From an uncultured Muribaculaceae bacterium (lineage in GTDB: Bacteria > Bacteroidota > Bacteroidia > Bacteroidales > Muribaculaceae): 30,808 nt of DNA. The DNA is taken from contig CAJGDJ010000025.1 in the NCBI GenBank assembly GCA_904502025.1, forward strand, positions 1 through 30,808, written 5' to 3'. The first letter of the stretch is position 1, and every line of letters starts with the position of its first letter. A model generated the notes under the pieces. That model saw nothing but the letters and a program-made list of their open reading frames with translations, did no database searches and was not told where the DNA came from. Positions 24,301 through 30,808 of the stretch are shown here, piece after piece. Position numbers and translations under genes: made by a program.

Positions 24301-24960
24301 CAAGTAACTAACGCAATCGCTGGCGTAGCTCTCAATACATCAACTTGTCCTCAACCAGCATTTGCAACTGTTGCTGAAATCGACGCTCTTATGGATGACA
24401 ATGGCGACTTGTCAAATGCGTTCATCATGCGTTCTCGTGGTACTCCTGGTTCAGTATTTGCATGGAATGATGGCAACACTGATATGGTTAAAGCTTGGAC
24501 ATTCTCTACTGCCGACGGCGGTTGCACAACTGCTAACGCATCGGTTGAAGGTTTCGACTGGTTTACTCTCAAAGGCAAATCATACTTCATTATGCCTGTA
24601 ACTACCGATGGTACAACCGGTACCCGTGGTTCTAACTTCGCTATCTATGACGAAGAAGGCACTGCAGTTGCTACATGGACCGAAGGTCAAAAAGCAGGTC
24701 TTGGTGCTGCAATGGGTAGCTTCATCGTAGTTCCTAATGATGATGTATCGGTTTACATCTACCACTTCGTTCCTGGCACAGTTGCTGAAAAACTCATCTT
24801 CGCTGTTGACTCAACTTCAGGCGTAGAAAACTTTGAAACTGAAGACGCAAACGCACCTGTTGAATACTACAATCTCCAAGGTGTGAAAGTTGCTAATCCT
24901 TCTAATGGTATCTTCATCAAAGTTCAAGGCACTAAAGCAACTAAAGAATACATTAAGTAA
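21361..24960 (+). CDS. Secreted multidomain protein with C39-like cysteine peptidase core
   Basis: The protein has 1199 residues. A signal peptide (1-28, ending FGASA-A) precedes an N-terminal beta-propeller-like region (about 30-345) with repeats such as ISPDGTQVVYS and WSPDGSKMAIQ. Residues about 366-590 fit a peptidase C39-like (C39_2) papain fold: Q373 in PYLSQVYDSP, C391 in CAPTSACMHLGYYG, H520 in GGHLILGF and D549 in DPYG. Two Ig-like domains (about 610-705 and 712-810) and a second propeller-like region (about 815-1165) follow. The C-terminus (VEYYNLQGVKV...NGIFIKV) is a tail common on exported Bacteroidales proteins and may be a sorting signal. Codon bias resembles dnaK, suggesting high expression. 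It is a single gene with its own promoter and terminator. The substrate is unknown. Confidence 0.82.
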   Translation: MNIFTKFSTIKKAVVAAVLMTSFGASAAIDMYEVGDMGFIRTPMESANGIIVTNNRYSEIYTLKNNTLTSILRANNCGLYTNLSKDGKYLGFKSFDAHDYQAPAVLDVTTGAVTVLEDYVWECGQVSFANDGTMAYTMGNSLIIRKGNTRKAFDLGFYTNIANISPDGTQVVYSNIEGQSFIINVATGAKKTLPIIDGYRATWSPDGSKMAIQTANGGVFVRENASERVFDLGKAESVNWANNSSELIITRQERVNEFEIKNSSIKRINFDGSNEITLVNASDNLPVDAILTSDNQLLIPYKTGAKRGLAVKDLRAGITPMAASISDKSMIKFDNEEVFGGRISDPNDNPNIKPSPIPAEGTIGELDIPYLSQVYDSPAVNGCTKHGYVTCAPTSACMHLGYYGLLPQKTTTRRSGGSMGTCTQKYAHAISAVFTNLAGSKTFNELAYGNGCSNVPGGYGYMWNGSNSPGGGRMGTFYTLNGATSATYCWSASTSWSQFCSEAASGRPYPLCIALDSGGHLILGFRTNQYYRGSEGGFVSRTGCFVCHDPYGDCNDSYWADDDGQHSSYDWLGYNSGRANIGIWYWSIKVGIPASANPGTSVEAGVKCDPASIELAGEVGSTANIYKDVKVTGTALTTDISVNSATSAITVEKLSGWNDRTGGTIRLKLNTNFSKGAGTHESYVAVQSTSTYRVQIATKVTLTDPAGATKTPTIGVSPASVSMSAKVGESATTSIAVTGTDLSANIAAALAGDAAFSIDNTSLGTSGGTIKVTYKPTAGGSHNATLTLSSTGATSKTVTISGTATAASAPSTPTYTKGLTKIWQNTSSVPGTAAGGDVRFAAVSGGKLLVNDKANNKIMEVTASGSSNHYDPASVLSEYYGQVISTAIGCDDAGNILVSTGFSGVASGQNFAVISADLKSTYKIDLSAIEGYTPARFDQLGRIRGNMLSSEGGYAFIVPNGGTKVLVVKIKNGAVDTEYTQVTNAIAGVALNTSTCPQPAFATVAEIDALMDDNGDLSNAFIMRSRGTPGSVFAWNDGNTDMVKAWTFSTADGGCTTANASVEGFDWFTLKGKSYFIMPVTTDGTTGTRGSNFAIYDEEGTAVATWTEGQKAGLGAAMGSFIVVPNDDVSVYIYHFVPGTVAEKLIFAVDSTSGVENFETEDANAPVEYYNLQGVKVANPSNGIFIKVQGTKATKEYIK

Positions 24961-24988
24961 TTGAAAGTTGAGAATTGAAAATTGAGAG
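24961..24988 (+). repeat. Four tandem 7-base repeats TTGARAR
   Basis: Directly after the stop codon the sequence reads TTGAAAG, TTGAGAA, TTGAAAA, TTGAGAG, four heptamers with only A/G changes. They precede a small hairpin and the terminator of the peptidase gene. Confidence 0.7.
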
Positions 24989-25014
24989 TTTTTCTCTCAT
25001 CTCAATCAAAATAG

Positions 25015-25046
25015 AAAGTGAGCAATCCACATGGGTTGCTCACTTT
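25015..25046 (+). terminator. Terminator of the C39-like peptidase gene
   Basis: A 14-bp stem (25015-25028 with 25033-25046, AAAGTGAGCAATCC/GGGTTGCTCACTTT, one G.T pair) with loop ACAT. The T run is short (TTT then ATTAT), but stem strength and position support termination. Confidence 0.85.
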
Positions 25047-25143
25047 ATTATATCAATCCATTCCATAGTAACTACAGAGGCTATGACCACTCTAACTATA
25101 TTCACTATTAACCTCTTTCATTTACAATTTTATCTAAATCACA

Positions 25144-25173
25144 TTGCTATTTAGTAAATTATTACTATTTTTG
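25144..25173 (+). promoter_or_regulatory. Promoter without an assigned gene, upstream of rpsU
   Basis: TTG (25144-25146), 19 bases, TATTTTTG (25166-25173), a full Bacteroidetes promoter. Expected start near 25180. It could give rpsU a second, longer leader of about 270 bases or drive a small RNA. Confidence 0.55.
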
Positions 25174-25358
25174 CACTCGATTTTATCGCCACTGCTATTA
25201 AGCGATATCTTACGACTTGATTATTATTAATACAGCTATATAAACTCTTTATAAGAAAGGGGGATTGAAATATACCAATATTTATACATCTTAATTATTA
25301 ACATAAATATTTTTCAATCGCATTTTTTGCAAAAACTGCAAGAAATGAGGCAAAAAGT

Positions 25359-25389
25359 TTTGACATATTAAAAAGTATATGTAACTTTG
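25359..25389 (+). promoter_or_regulatory. Promoter of rpsU
   Basis: TTTG (25359-25362), 19 bases, TAACTTTG (25382-25389): the best match to the consensus in the window. Start expected near 25396, about 53 bases before the rpsU ATG. Confidence 0.85.
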
Positions 25390-25448
25390 TGCCCGCAAAA
25401 CGCAATTAATAAATTTAGCTAATAATAACAAAAAACAATTATAACAAA

Positions 25449-25640
25449 ATGATCATCGTACAAGTAAAAGAAGGCGAAAACATCGAAAGAGCTCTTAAGA
25501 AGTTCAAACGTAAATTCGAAAAAACAGGCATCGTGAAAGAACTCCGTAGCCGTCAAGCATTCCAAAAACCATCAGTGACTAATCGTAAAAAAATGATGAA
25601 AGCTGTTTACGTACAAAAATTACGTTCGGTTGAAGAATAA
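25449..25640 (+). CDS. rpsU: Small ribosomal subunit protein bS21
   Basis: This 63-residue basic protein has the family N-terminus MIIVQVKEGENIERALKKFKRKFEKTG and the RSRQAFQKPSV segment. bS21 binds the 30S platform near the 3' end of 16S rRNA. In Bacteroidetes it is known to help hide the anti-Shine-Dalgarno sequence, which explains the rarity of Shine-Dalgarno sites in this phylum. Its own start codon is preceded by A-rich sequence (ACAATTATAACAAA) and no Shine-Dalgarno. It leads a likely cluster with xerC and hpf. Confidence 0.97.
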   Translation: MIIVQVKEGENIERALKKFKRKFEKTGIVKELRSRQAFQKPSVTNRKKMMKAVYVQKLRSVEE

Positions 25641-25747
25641 TTGAAATTTTTCCTCTAATTTATTTGGAAAATTAAAAAGAAAAGCATAAATTCGTAGCTA
25701 TAGAAACTGATTAACGGAAACGATCCGTAATCGTAGCTTAACGAGAC

Positions 25748-26650
25748 ATGCTAATTAGTTCTTTTTTGACATATATGCGGTGTGAACTGAATCTTTCGGT
25801 TCACACCGTTTCGTCATATCAGCATGATCTTAATCAATGGCGTGAATTCACCACAAATGGGAAAATCGACACTTTTGAACCTTGCAATATTACGACCTAC
25901 GATTTACGTATGTGGGTAGCCCACCTTGCCTCGATTAATATGTCCCCACGCACAATTCGCCGCAAAGTGCAATCGATTAGAGCATTTTATCGCTATCTTA
26001 ACCGTTATCATGGAGTAACAATAAACCCTGCCAATGAATTAAAACTGGCACGCATCGAAAAAAAGCTCCCCATTTATATCCGTCCAAGCGAAACAAAAGC
26101 AATTCTTGATGTAACATGGGACAAAGATGATTTTATTGCGACACGCAATCATCTTATCATGCTTATGTTCTACTCCACCGGCATGCGCTGTAGCGAACTC
26201 GAAACTTTGACCGATGTAAATGTTGACTGCTCACGTAACGAACTAAAAGTGCTCGGCAAACGTAATAAAGAAAGAATCATTCCTTTTGGCGATGAAATGC
26301 GTGAAACAATAAATATATACAGAACATTACGCGATGACATCGTGGGCACAACCCCCGAGCGTTTCTTTACTCGCCCCACAGGCGAGCCAATGTATCGTAA
26401 GTTGATATACAATATCGTACATCGCACGTTGACCGAAGCCGGAATTCATTCCTCACGCCAAAGCCCTCACGTGTTGCGACACTCTTTCGCATCAGACATG
26501 CTCAACAATGGAGCCAACCTCAATGCTGTGCAACAATTATTAGGACATAAATCGCTTGCATCTACGCAAGTATATACACATATAACATACCGTGAATTAA
26601 AACTTAATTATCAACTCGCACACCCACGTGCATTAAAAAAAGGAGGATAA
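25748..26650 (+). CDS. xerC: Tyrosine recombinase XerC/XerD type
   Basis: The protein has 300 residues. A SAM-like N-terminal core-binding domain (about 1-85) is followed by the catalytic domain. The full tyrosine recombinase set is visible: R147 (TGMRCSEL), K171 (LGKRNKER), H241 and R244 (HVLRHSFA), H267 (LLGHKSL) and the nucleophile Y276 (TQVYTHI). Length and sequence fit the chromosome-dimer-resolving Xer enzymes rather than a phage or transposon integrase, and position between rpsU and hpf is a housekeeping context that recurs in Bacteroidetes. Whether it is the XerC or XerD ortholog cannot be decided here. It starts 107 bases after rpsU and its stop codon abuts hpf. Confidence 0.9.
   Translation: MLISSFLTYMRCELNLSVHTVSSYQHDLNQWREFTTNGKIDTFEPCNITTYDLRMWVAHLASINMSPRTIRRKVQSIRAFYRYLNRYHGVTINPANELKLARIEKKLPIYIRPSETKAILDVTWDKDDFIATRNHLIMLMFYSTGMRCSELETLTDVNVDCSRNELKVLGKRNKERIIPFGDEMRETINIYRTLRDDIVGTTPERFFTRPTGEPMYRKLIYNIVHRTLTEAGIHSSRQSPHVLRHSFASDMLNNGANLNAVQQLLGHKSLASTQVYTHITYRELKLNYQLAHPRALKKGG
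26641..26646 (+). promoter_or_regulatory. Consensus Shine-Dalgarno sequence of hpf
   Basis: AGGAGG ends five bases before the hpf ATG at 26652 and lies within the last codons of xerC (GGA GGA TAA). A full consensus Shine-Dalgarno stands out in a genome where other starts here lack one. Confidence 0.7.
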
Positions 26651-26651
26651 T

Positions 26652-26945
26652 ATGGAACTAAAAATTAAAGCCATTCACTTCGACATCGCTGAAAAACTCG
26701 AACAGTTTATCAACAAGAAGACAGAACGCCTCGCCCGTAAAAACGAGGAGATTTCAACAGTAGATGTATCTCTCAAAGTAGTGAAACCCGAAACAGCAAT
26801 GAACAAAGAGGCAATAGTAAAAGTGGCTGTGCCTCAACACGACGATATAGTAGCTTCTAAAACAGCCGACACTTTTGAGGAAGCAATCGACCTTTGCCTC
26901 GAAGCAATTGAACGCCAACTCGAAAAGAAAAAAGGCAAGAGATAG
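26652..26945 (+). CDS. hpf: Ribosome hibernation promoting factor (short HPF / YfiA family)
   Basis: The protein has 97 residues with a beta-alpha-beta-beta-beta-alpha fold: strand MELKIKAIHF, helix AEKLEQFINKKTERLARK, strands VDVSLKVV and EAIVKVAVPQHDDIVASKTADT, and a basic C-terminal helix ending QLEKKKGKR. It binds the decoding center and promotes inactive, stored ribosomes in slow growth. The length is that of short HPF, without the C-terminal dimerisation domain of long HPF. It begins one base after xerC, so the two are probably translated from the same message. It ends at a terminator. Confidence 0.93.
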   Translation: MELKIKAIHFDIAEKLEQFINKKTERLARKNEEISTVDVSLKVVKPETAMNKEAIVKVAVPQHDDIVASKTADTFEEAIDLCLEAIERQLEKKKGKR

Positions 26946-26971
26946 ACATTTAATTACTAACCAATAACTAA

Positions 26972-26994
26972 AGCTCCACTCCTTGTGGGGCTTT
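26972..26994 (+). terminator. Terminator of the rpsU-xerC-hpf cluster
   Basis: Stem AAGCTCCAC/GTGGGGCTT (26972-26980 with 26986-26994, one G.T pair), loop TCCTT, and T run from 26993. It starts 27 bases after the hpf stop, and the next promoter begins right behind it. Confidence 0.9.
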
Positions 26995-26998
26995 TTCT

Positions 26999-27028
26999 TT
27001 GTTTTTCTTCTTCATTTTACTATCTTTG
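26999..27028 (+). promoter_or_regulatory. Promoter of the formate/nitrite transporter gene
   Basis: TTG (26999-27001), 19 bases, TATCTTTG (27021-27028). The -33 element lies directly after the T run of the preceding terminator. The start near 27035 leaves a leader of only about 20 bases before ATG 27055. Confidence 0.75.
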
Positions 27029-27054
27029 TAACCATAATTGGAATCTATGAGATT

Positions 27055-27849
27055 ATGAGCGTAAACTCTCCTAAAGAAGTTATTGAAAGTGCCGTAACCG
27101 TTGGTAAGAATAAGGTAGCATTAAGCAGTGGCAATTATGGCAAATTTGCCATTTTGGCAATGCTCGCAGGAATATATATTGCATTTGGTGGCATTCTTTC
27201 ATTAACAATAGGCTTCGGATTTCCCGAAATAACTGCCAATAACCCATCATTGCAAAAACTTCTAAGTGGTTGCATGTTCCCCATAGGATTGATATTGGTA
27301 GTACTACTTGGTGCCGAACTCTTTACCGGCAACAATGCCCTACTCATTCCGGCCTACATGAAGAAACATTATGGAGCATGGGCTATCATTAAAAACTGGA
27401 CATTAGTGTATTTTGGCAACCTCGTTGGAGCATTGGCATTTACATATTTCTTGGTATATCAATGTGGGCTGACTGCAACTGACCCTTATCACAGTGCAAT
27501 TATCAAAGTTGCCGAGGCTAAAGTTTCAATGTCATGGAGCATGGTTTTTCTAAAAGGAATTGGAGCCAACTGGTGTGTGTGCCTCGCAGTGTGGCTCGCT
27601 CTTTCAAGTCGTAGCTTTGTAGGCAAAATGCTCGGGTGCTGGCTACCCGTAATGGCATTTGTGGCTCTTGGATATGAACACTCTATTGCCAATATGTTCT
27701 TCATTCCACTTGGCATAATGGAAGGTGCAAATATTGGGATCTGGCAATCTATCACAACCAACTTTATCCCTGCCACATTGGGAAATATTGTTGGAGGAGC
27801 AATATTTGTGGGCTGTGCCTACGGATATGTCAATTTGTTAAATAAATAG
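27055..27849 (+). CDS. Formate/nitrite transporter family channel (FocA/NirC)
   Basis: This 264-residue inner-membrane protein has six predicted spans and belongs to the FNT family of pentameric aquaporin-like channels for formate, nitrite or related small anions. The first-half pore segment ELFTGNNALL (about 88-97) and the second-half GANWCVCLAVWLA (about 170-182) are present. The pore histidine in YEHSIANMFF falls at residue 209 with this start, the same number as in E. coli FocA. An in-frame GTG 24 codons upstream lies inside the terminator loop and upstream of the promoter, so the ATG at 27055 is the start. Formate fits a mixed-acid fermenter, but the neighbours do not show the substrate. 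Confidence 0.92.
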   Translation: MSVNSPKEVIESAVTVGKNKVALSSGNYGKFAILAMLAGIYIAFGGILSLTIGFGFPEITANNPSLQKLLSGCMFPIGLILVVLLGAELFTGNNALLIPAYMKKHYGAWAIIKNWTLVYFGNLVGALAFTYFLVYQCGLTATDPYHSAIIKVAEAKVSMSWSMVFLKGIGANWCVCLAVWLALSSRSFVGKMLGCWLPVMAFVALGYEHSIANMFFIPLGIMEGANIGIWQSITTNFIPATLGNIVGGAIFVGCAYGYVNLLNK

Positions 27850-27879
27850 CACCATAATTCAAACCAAAATTTATTTCGC

Positions 27880-30261
27880 ATGAAGTTTCTTCGTCTTTTT
27901 ATTCCGACAATAATACTCATATTTCATTCCCTACCCTCCTCAGCGGTATTGAAAGGTGATGACATTAATGAGACTGTCATTATGTTAAATTCAGAATTAG
28001 AGGTATTTTCCAAACATGTTAATAGCACCATTCTCGAATTTTCAAAAGTACGTAATGCTTACAAGCACCAAGCTCATGAATTTCGGTTGGAGATGGCATC
28101 TGCTAAATTAAGTTTATATTCTCAACAAGAACAGTATATATTTGGAAATGCTTATGCATCAGAAAATGCCCATAACTTGTGTGAGGACTTTATCAAAAAC
28201 AAGCGCCCTATAGGTTCGTGGGAAACATCATACAACAGGTCTTTATCTCGTTGCAAAAAGCTACAAGAAACATTATCAAATATAAATCCAAATTCCTTAA
28301 ACGACCAAGCTAAAAAAAGTCGCACACAAGGATTAAAACATTTAGACTGCGTATTAGCGGACCTAAAAGAATGGAAAGACACGATTGATGTTGACTTAAA
28401 AAGATTTAGTATAATCGAATCGGAAGTTAACTCCTTGCTAGGTGAGATAGATGCCAATTACAAATATATTCTCAATTCGCTATTACTCCATCCAGATAGA
28501 TATCCGACACATAAAGTTTTTGGAACTGATTTTCTTTCGCAGTGGAATTCTTGTGCTACATCACTCAAAGACATGACTACAACATCTAATTATTATGGGT
28601 GGGAATTTCAAAATAAGTGGAATGATAATTCTTATTTTATATTGTTTGCAGGAATAATAGCCTTTATAATAGGCATATTATTAGGAAAATTAGTATTCCG
28701 ATGGATTCCTAAAGATTGGGAGATTGTTCACAAACATCCCTCCTGTTTGTACATCTTTTATGGGTGGGTTTTCGTTGCAATAACATATTTTATAATTCGC
28801 CTATTTACAGAGAATCCTTTTTTTATTTCAGTTTTGTATTTGTTGATAGAGATGTGCTTAATGTGCATAGTCCTTCTTTACAGCGTTTTACTTCGTGTCA
28901 GAAGCGACCAATTAAAATCAACGATATTATCCTATTTGCCGATTACCCTTCTCTCTCTTTCCATAATTCTTTATCGCATAGCATTAGTTAATATCTTTGT
29001 TATTCGCATAACTTATCCAATAATACTCTTAATATTAATAGCAGTTCAGTTTCTAGTTATTCGTTACTCACATAAAGACATATTGCGATTTGATCGCAAT
29101 ATGAGTTTTGTGGCATTTGTATTATTCATATCTTGTTTTATATTAAATTTCTTTGGATATTACTATTTGTCTATCCACTTTGCATTAGTTTGGTCTGTGT
29201 TTGTAATAGGATTTTTAGTTTTATCTTGTTACTTCTATTATCTTGATCGCTGTGAACGATATTGGCGTCAAAAAGAAGACTATAATTACACTAAATCATG
29301 GAAAGCATTTACATTTCCACGATTATTTAAGCCTATGTCGATAATTCTTATATTTTCATTGTGTACTTTGGAATGTGCCCATGTCTTCAATATTAATGAT
29401 TGGCTAAACGAGCTTTACAGCTATAACTTTATTAACCGACCGGGGTTTGTGTGCATATCATTAAGACGCATTTTACACATTGTGATATCTGCAATTTTGA
29501 CTCACTACTTAGTTGGATTGGCGAATTACATGCTCCGCATTAAATACAAAGAAAAAGCTGAGGTGGGAGCTCTAAACTTGGGTAGAAATATATTTGTTAT
29601 TGTAGTGTGGAGTATTTTTATAGTAGTGGCATTGGCTTACATCGAAGTAAACTCAATTGGTATCATCGCTACATTAGGGGGATTGGCAGTGGGACTTGGT
29701 GTTGCACTTCGCGACACATTTGACTGCTTGCTGTGTGGTATTATACTTATGATGGGACGCATCAAAATTGGCGACGTTGTTGAAGTGGGGAATGACATTC
29801 GTGGTAAAGTTATAGATATCCAATATCGCACAACTCTTATTGAAACCGACGATGGTGCAAACATTTCAGTGTTTAACACCCAATTCTTTGGTAAAGACTT
29901 TAGAAATGTTAGTTATTCAGGAAAATACCAACGCCTCCACCTTTCATTTAAGGTGCAAAAAGAAATTGATGCTCCCAAGGTGAGAGAAATGTTGGCACAA
30001 GCACTTATTGACGGAGTGCCTGAATTGGCAAAATCTCCTGCTCCAAAAATTTTGTTTGGTGCAAGCGACCGCTTCCATGTTGACATGATTGCTCAAGTGT
30101 GGGTTCCTGTAATGGACTACTACGAAGCAATCTCAAATGTAAAAGAAACACTATTCAACACATTGAAAGCTCATGGCATGTCAAATATGAGTGTTGATTC
30201 ACGCGTGAGAATTATCAAAAATATGGTTGAAGAGACTTCGGTCGAGAATAAGAAGAAATAG
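27880..30261 (+). CDS. Large MscS-family mechanosensitive channel
   Basis: The protein has 793 residues. A signal peptide (about 1-22) is followed by a helical, charged periplasmic region (about 25-245) likely to form coiled coils. About nine membrane spans run from about 248 to 555. The final MscS core comprises a span near 572-592, the pore helix IATLGGLAVGLGVALRDTFDCLLCG (about 594-618), the beta domain IKIGDVVEVGNDIRGKV (about 628-644) and the C-terminal alpha/beta domain. The overall plan resembles MscK or MscM-type large channels that release solutes on osmotic downshift. It starts 30 bases after the FNT gene with no terminator between, so co-transcription is likely. The first two thirds are more AT-rich than the conserved C-terminal part. 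Confidence 0.9.
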   Translation: MKFLRLFIPTIILIFHSLPSSAVLKGDDINETVIMLNSELEVFSKHVNSTILEFSKVRNAYKHQAHEFRLEMASAKLSLYSQQEQYIFGNAYASENAHNLCEDFIKNKRPIGSWETSYNRSLSRCKKLQETLSNINPNSLNDQAKKSRTQGLKHLDCVLADLKEWKDTIDVDLKRFSIIESEVNSLLGEIDANYKYILNSLLLHPDRYPTHKVFGTDFLSQWNSCATSLKDMTTTSNYYGWEFQNKWNDNSYFILFAGIIAFIIGILLGKLVFRWIPKDWEIVHKHPSCLYIFYGWVFVAITYFIIRLFTENPFFISVLYLLIEMCLMCIVLLYSVLLRVRSDQLKSTILSYLPITLLSLSIILYRIALVNIFVIRITYPIILLILIAVQFLVIRYSHKDILRFDRNMSFVAFVLFISCFILNFFGYYYLSIHFALVWSVFVIGFLVLSCYFYYLDRCERYWRQKEDYNYTKSWKAFTFPRLFKPMSIILIFSLCTLECAHVFNINDWLNELYSYNFINRPGFVCISLRRILHIVISAILTHYLVGLANYMLRIKYKEKAEVGALNLGRNIFVIVVWSIFIVVALAYIEVNSIGIIATLGGLAVGLGVALRDTFDCLLCGIILMMGRIKIGDVVEVGNDIRGKVIDIQYRTTLIETDDGANISVFNTQFFGKDFRNVSYSGKYQRLHLSFKVQKEIDAPKVREMLAQALIDGVPELAKSPAPKILFGASDRFHVDMIAQVWVPVMDYYEAISNVKETLFNTLKAHGMSNMSVDSRVRIIKNMVEETSVENKKK

Positions 30262-30362
30262 AAATTCCATAATTGCTAACGTATAAGGCAAATTATATTA
30301 AAAAAATGTTGTCAGCGTCAAAATTTCCATGCTATACATTTTTTTATGCAATAATAAAGCAG

Positions 30363-30370
30363 TAACTTTG
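30363..30370 (+). promoter_or_regulatory. -7 box of the fructose-bisphosphate aldolase gene
   Basis: Reads TAACTTTG, 47 bases before the ATG. The -33 region is T-rich without a clear TTTG. Confidence 0.6.
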
Positions 30371-30417
30371 CACTGCAAAAAAGAAAATCAATTTATTAAC
30401 AAATAATTAAACACGAA

Positions 30418-30808
30418 ATGGTAAGTTTCAAAGAGTTAGGCTTGGTAAACACTCGTGATATGTTTGCTAAAGCAGTAGAAGGTGGATATGCAATCCCTGC
30501 ATTCAACTTCAACAACATGGAGCAACTTCAAGCAATCATCAAAGCTGCATCTGAAGAAAAATCTCCAGTTATCCTTCAAGTATCTAAAGGTGCTCGTAAC
30601 TATGCTAACGCTACACTTCTTCGCTATATGGCTCAAGGTGCTGTTGCATACGCTAAAGAACTTGGTTGGGAAAACCCACAAATCGTTCTTCACCTCGACC
30701 ACGGCGATAGCTTCGAGCTTTGCAAATCTTGTATCGACAGCGGTTTCTCTTCTGTAATGATCGACGGTTCACACCTTCCTTACGAAGAAAACGTAGCTCT
30801 TACAAAAC
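30418..30808 (+). CDS. fba: Class II fructose-bisphosphate aldolase, N-terminal part
   Basis: From ATG 30418 the frame stays open to the window edge, giving 130 residues. The enzyme cleaves fructose 1,6-bisphosphate to two triose phosphates in glycolysis. The class II zinc-enzyme motif HLDHGDS (92-98) holds the catalytic Asp94 and zinc ligand His95. GYAIPAFNFNNMEQ (23-36) and SGFSSVMIDGSHLPYEENV (108-126) are also typical. Codon use is strongly biased, like dnaK. The C-terminal part, with the remaining zinc ligands, is outside the window. Confidence 0.96.
   Translation, partial: MVSFKELGLVNTRDMFAKAVEGGYAIPAFNFNNMEQLQAIIKAASEEKSPVILQVSKGARNYANATLLRYMAQGAVAYAKELGWENPQIVLHLDHGDSFELCKSCIDSGFSSVMIDGSHLPYEENVALTK

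Larger units (their letters stand above)
24961..25448. other. 488-base noncoding stretch between the peptidase gene and rpsU
   Basis: It contains the heptamer repeats (24961-24988), the peptidase gene terminator (25015-25046), a complete promoter with no assigned gene (25144-25173), a 6-bp hairpin just downstream of it (25184-25207), a TTTTTGCAAAAA palindrome (25324-25335) and the rpsU promoter (25359-25389). No ORF is convincing. Confidence 0.75.

Noticed and set aside
25748..26650. Mobile-element integrase
   Set aside because: Tyrosine recombinase lies between rpsU and hpf with normal composition, no att repeats and no cargo, so it is read as the housekeeping Xer enzyme.
26983..27054. Upstream GTG start of the formate/nitrite channel (288 residues)
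   Set aside because: The GTG lies in the hpf terminator hairpin and upstream of the channel gene's own promoter, so it would not be on the transcript.

Overview
This window looks chromosomal and comes from a member of the Bacteroidales; a Muribaculaceae/Prevotella-like gut bacterium would fit, but I cannot name the genus from sequence alone. The grounds are: moderately AT-rich DNA; many promoters with the Bacteroidetes -7 box TAnnTTTG, several with TTG or TTTG 18-20 bp upstream; few Shine-Dalgarno sequences; a serine palmitoyltransferase for sphingolipids; a methylmalonyl-CoA decarboxylase sodium pump; and a secreted protein ending in the Bacteroidales tail NLQGVKV...NGIFIK. I see no phage, insertion sequence, CRISPR array or rRNA.

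Layout. Bases 1-12504 are all on the minus strand. They hold the start of a lipoprotein with a formylglycine-generating-enzyme-like domain (cut by the window edge), serine palmitoyltransferase, the operon aspS / Nif3-like protein / zinc-ribbon coiled-coil protein, a small unknown protein, the Na+/H+ antiporter NhaD, and the operon mce-mmdA-oadG-mmdC-mmdB. The last two make a sodium circuit: decarboxylating methylmalonyl-CoA on the way to propionate pumps Na+ out, and NhaD exchanges Na+ for H+. After a 414-base control region comes dnaK on the plus strand, with a sigma-54-like promoter, tandem TGTCA motifs and a leader hairpin. From 15552 back to 15001 is a pRiA4b ORF-3-like gene. Then follow a noncoding stretch with a broken small ORF and tRNA-Pro(TGG), then (minus strand) the znuA-znuC-tcdA operon and a GNAT acetyltransferase.

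From 19513 to the end everything is on the plus strand: an Lrp/AsnC regulator, trpS, a 1199-residue secreted multidomain protein with a C39-like cysteine peptidase core, the cluster rpsU-xerC-hpf, a formate/nitrite-family channel, a large MscS-family channel, and the start of class II fructose-bisphosphate aldolase (cut by the window edge).

Most of the window is core metabolism and translation. The points most worth a second look are the dnaK control region, the C39/propeller protein, altered metal ligands in the ZnuA-like protein with no permease gene beside it, the lamin-tail/OadG fusion, the strong Shine-Dalgarno sequence of hpf next to rpsU, an unexplained promoter upstream of rpsU, and the interrupted ORF at 15891-16121.
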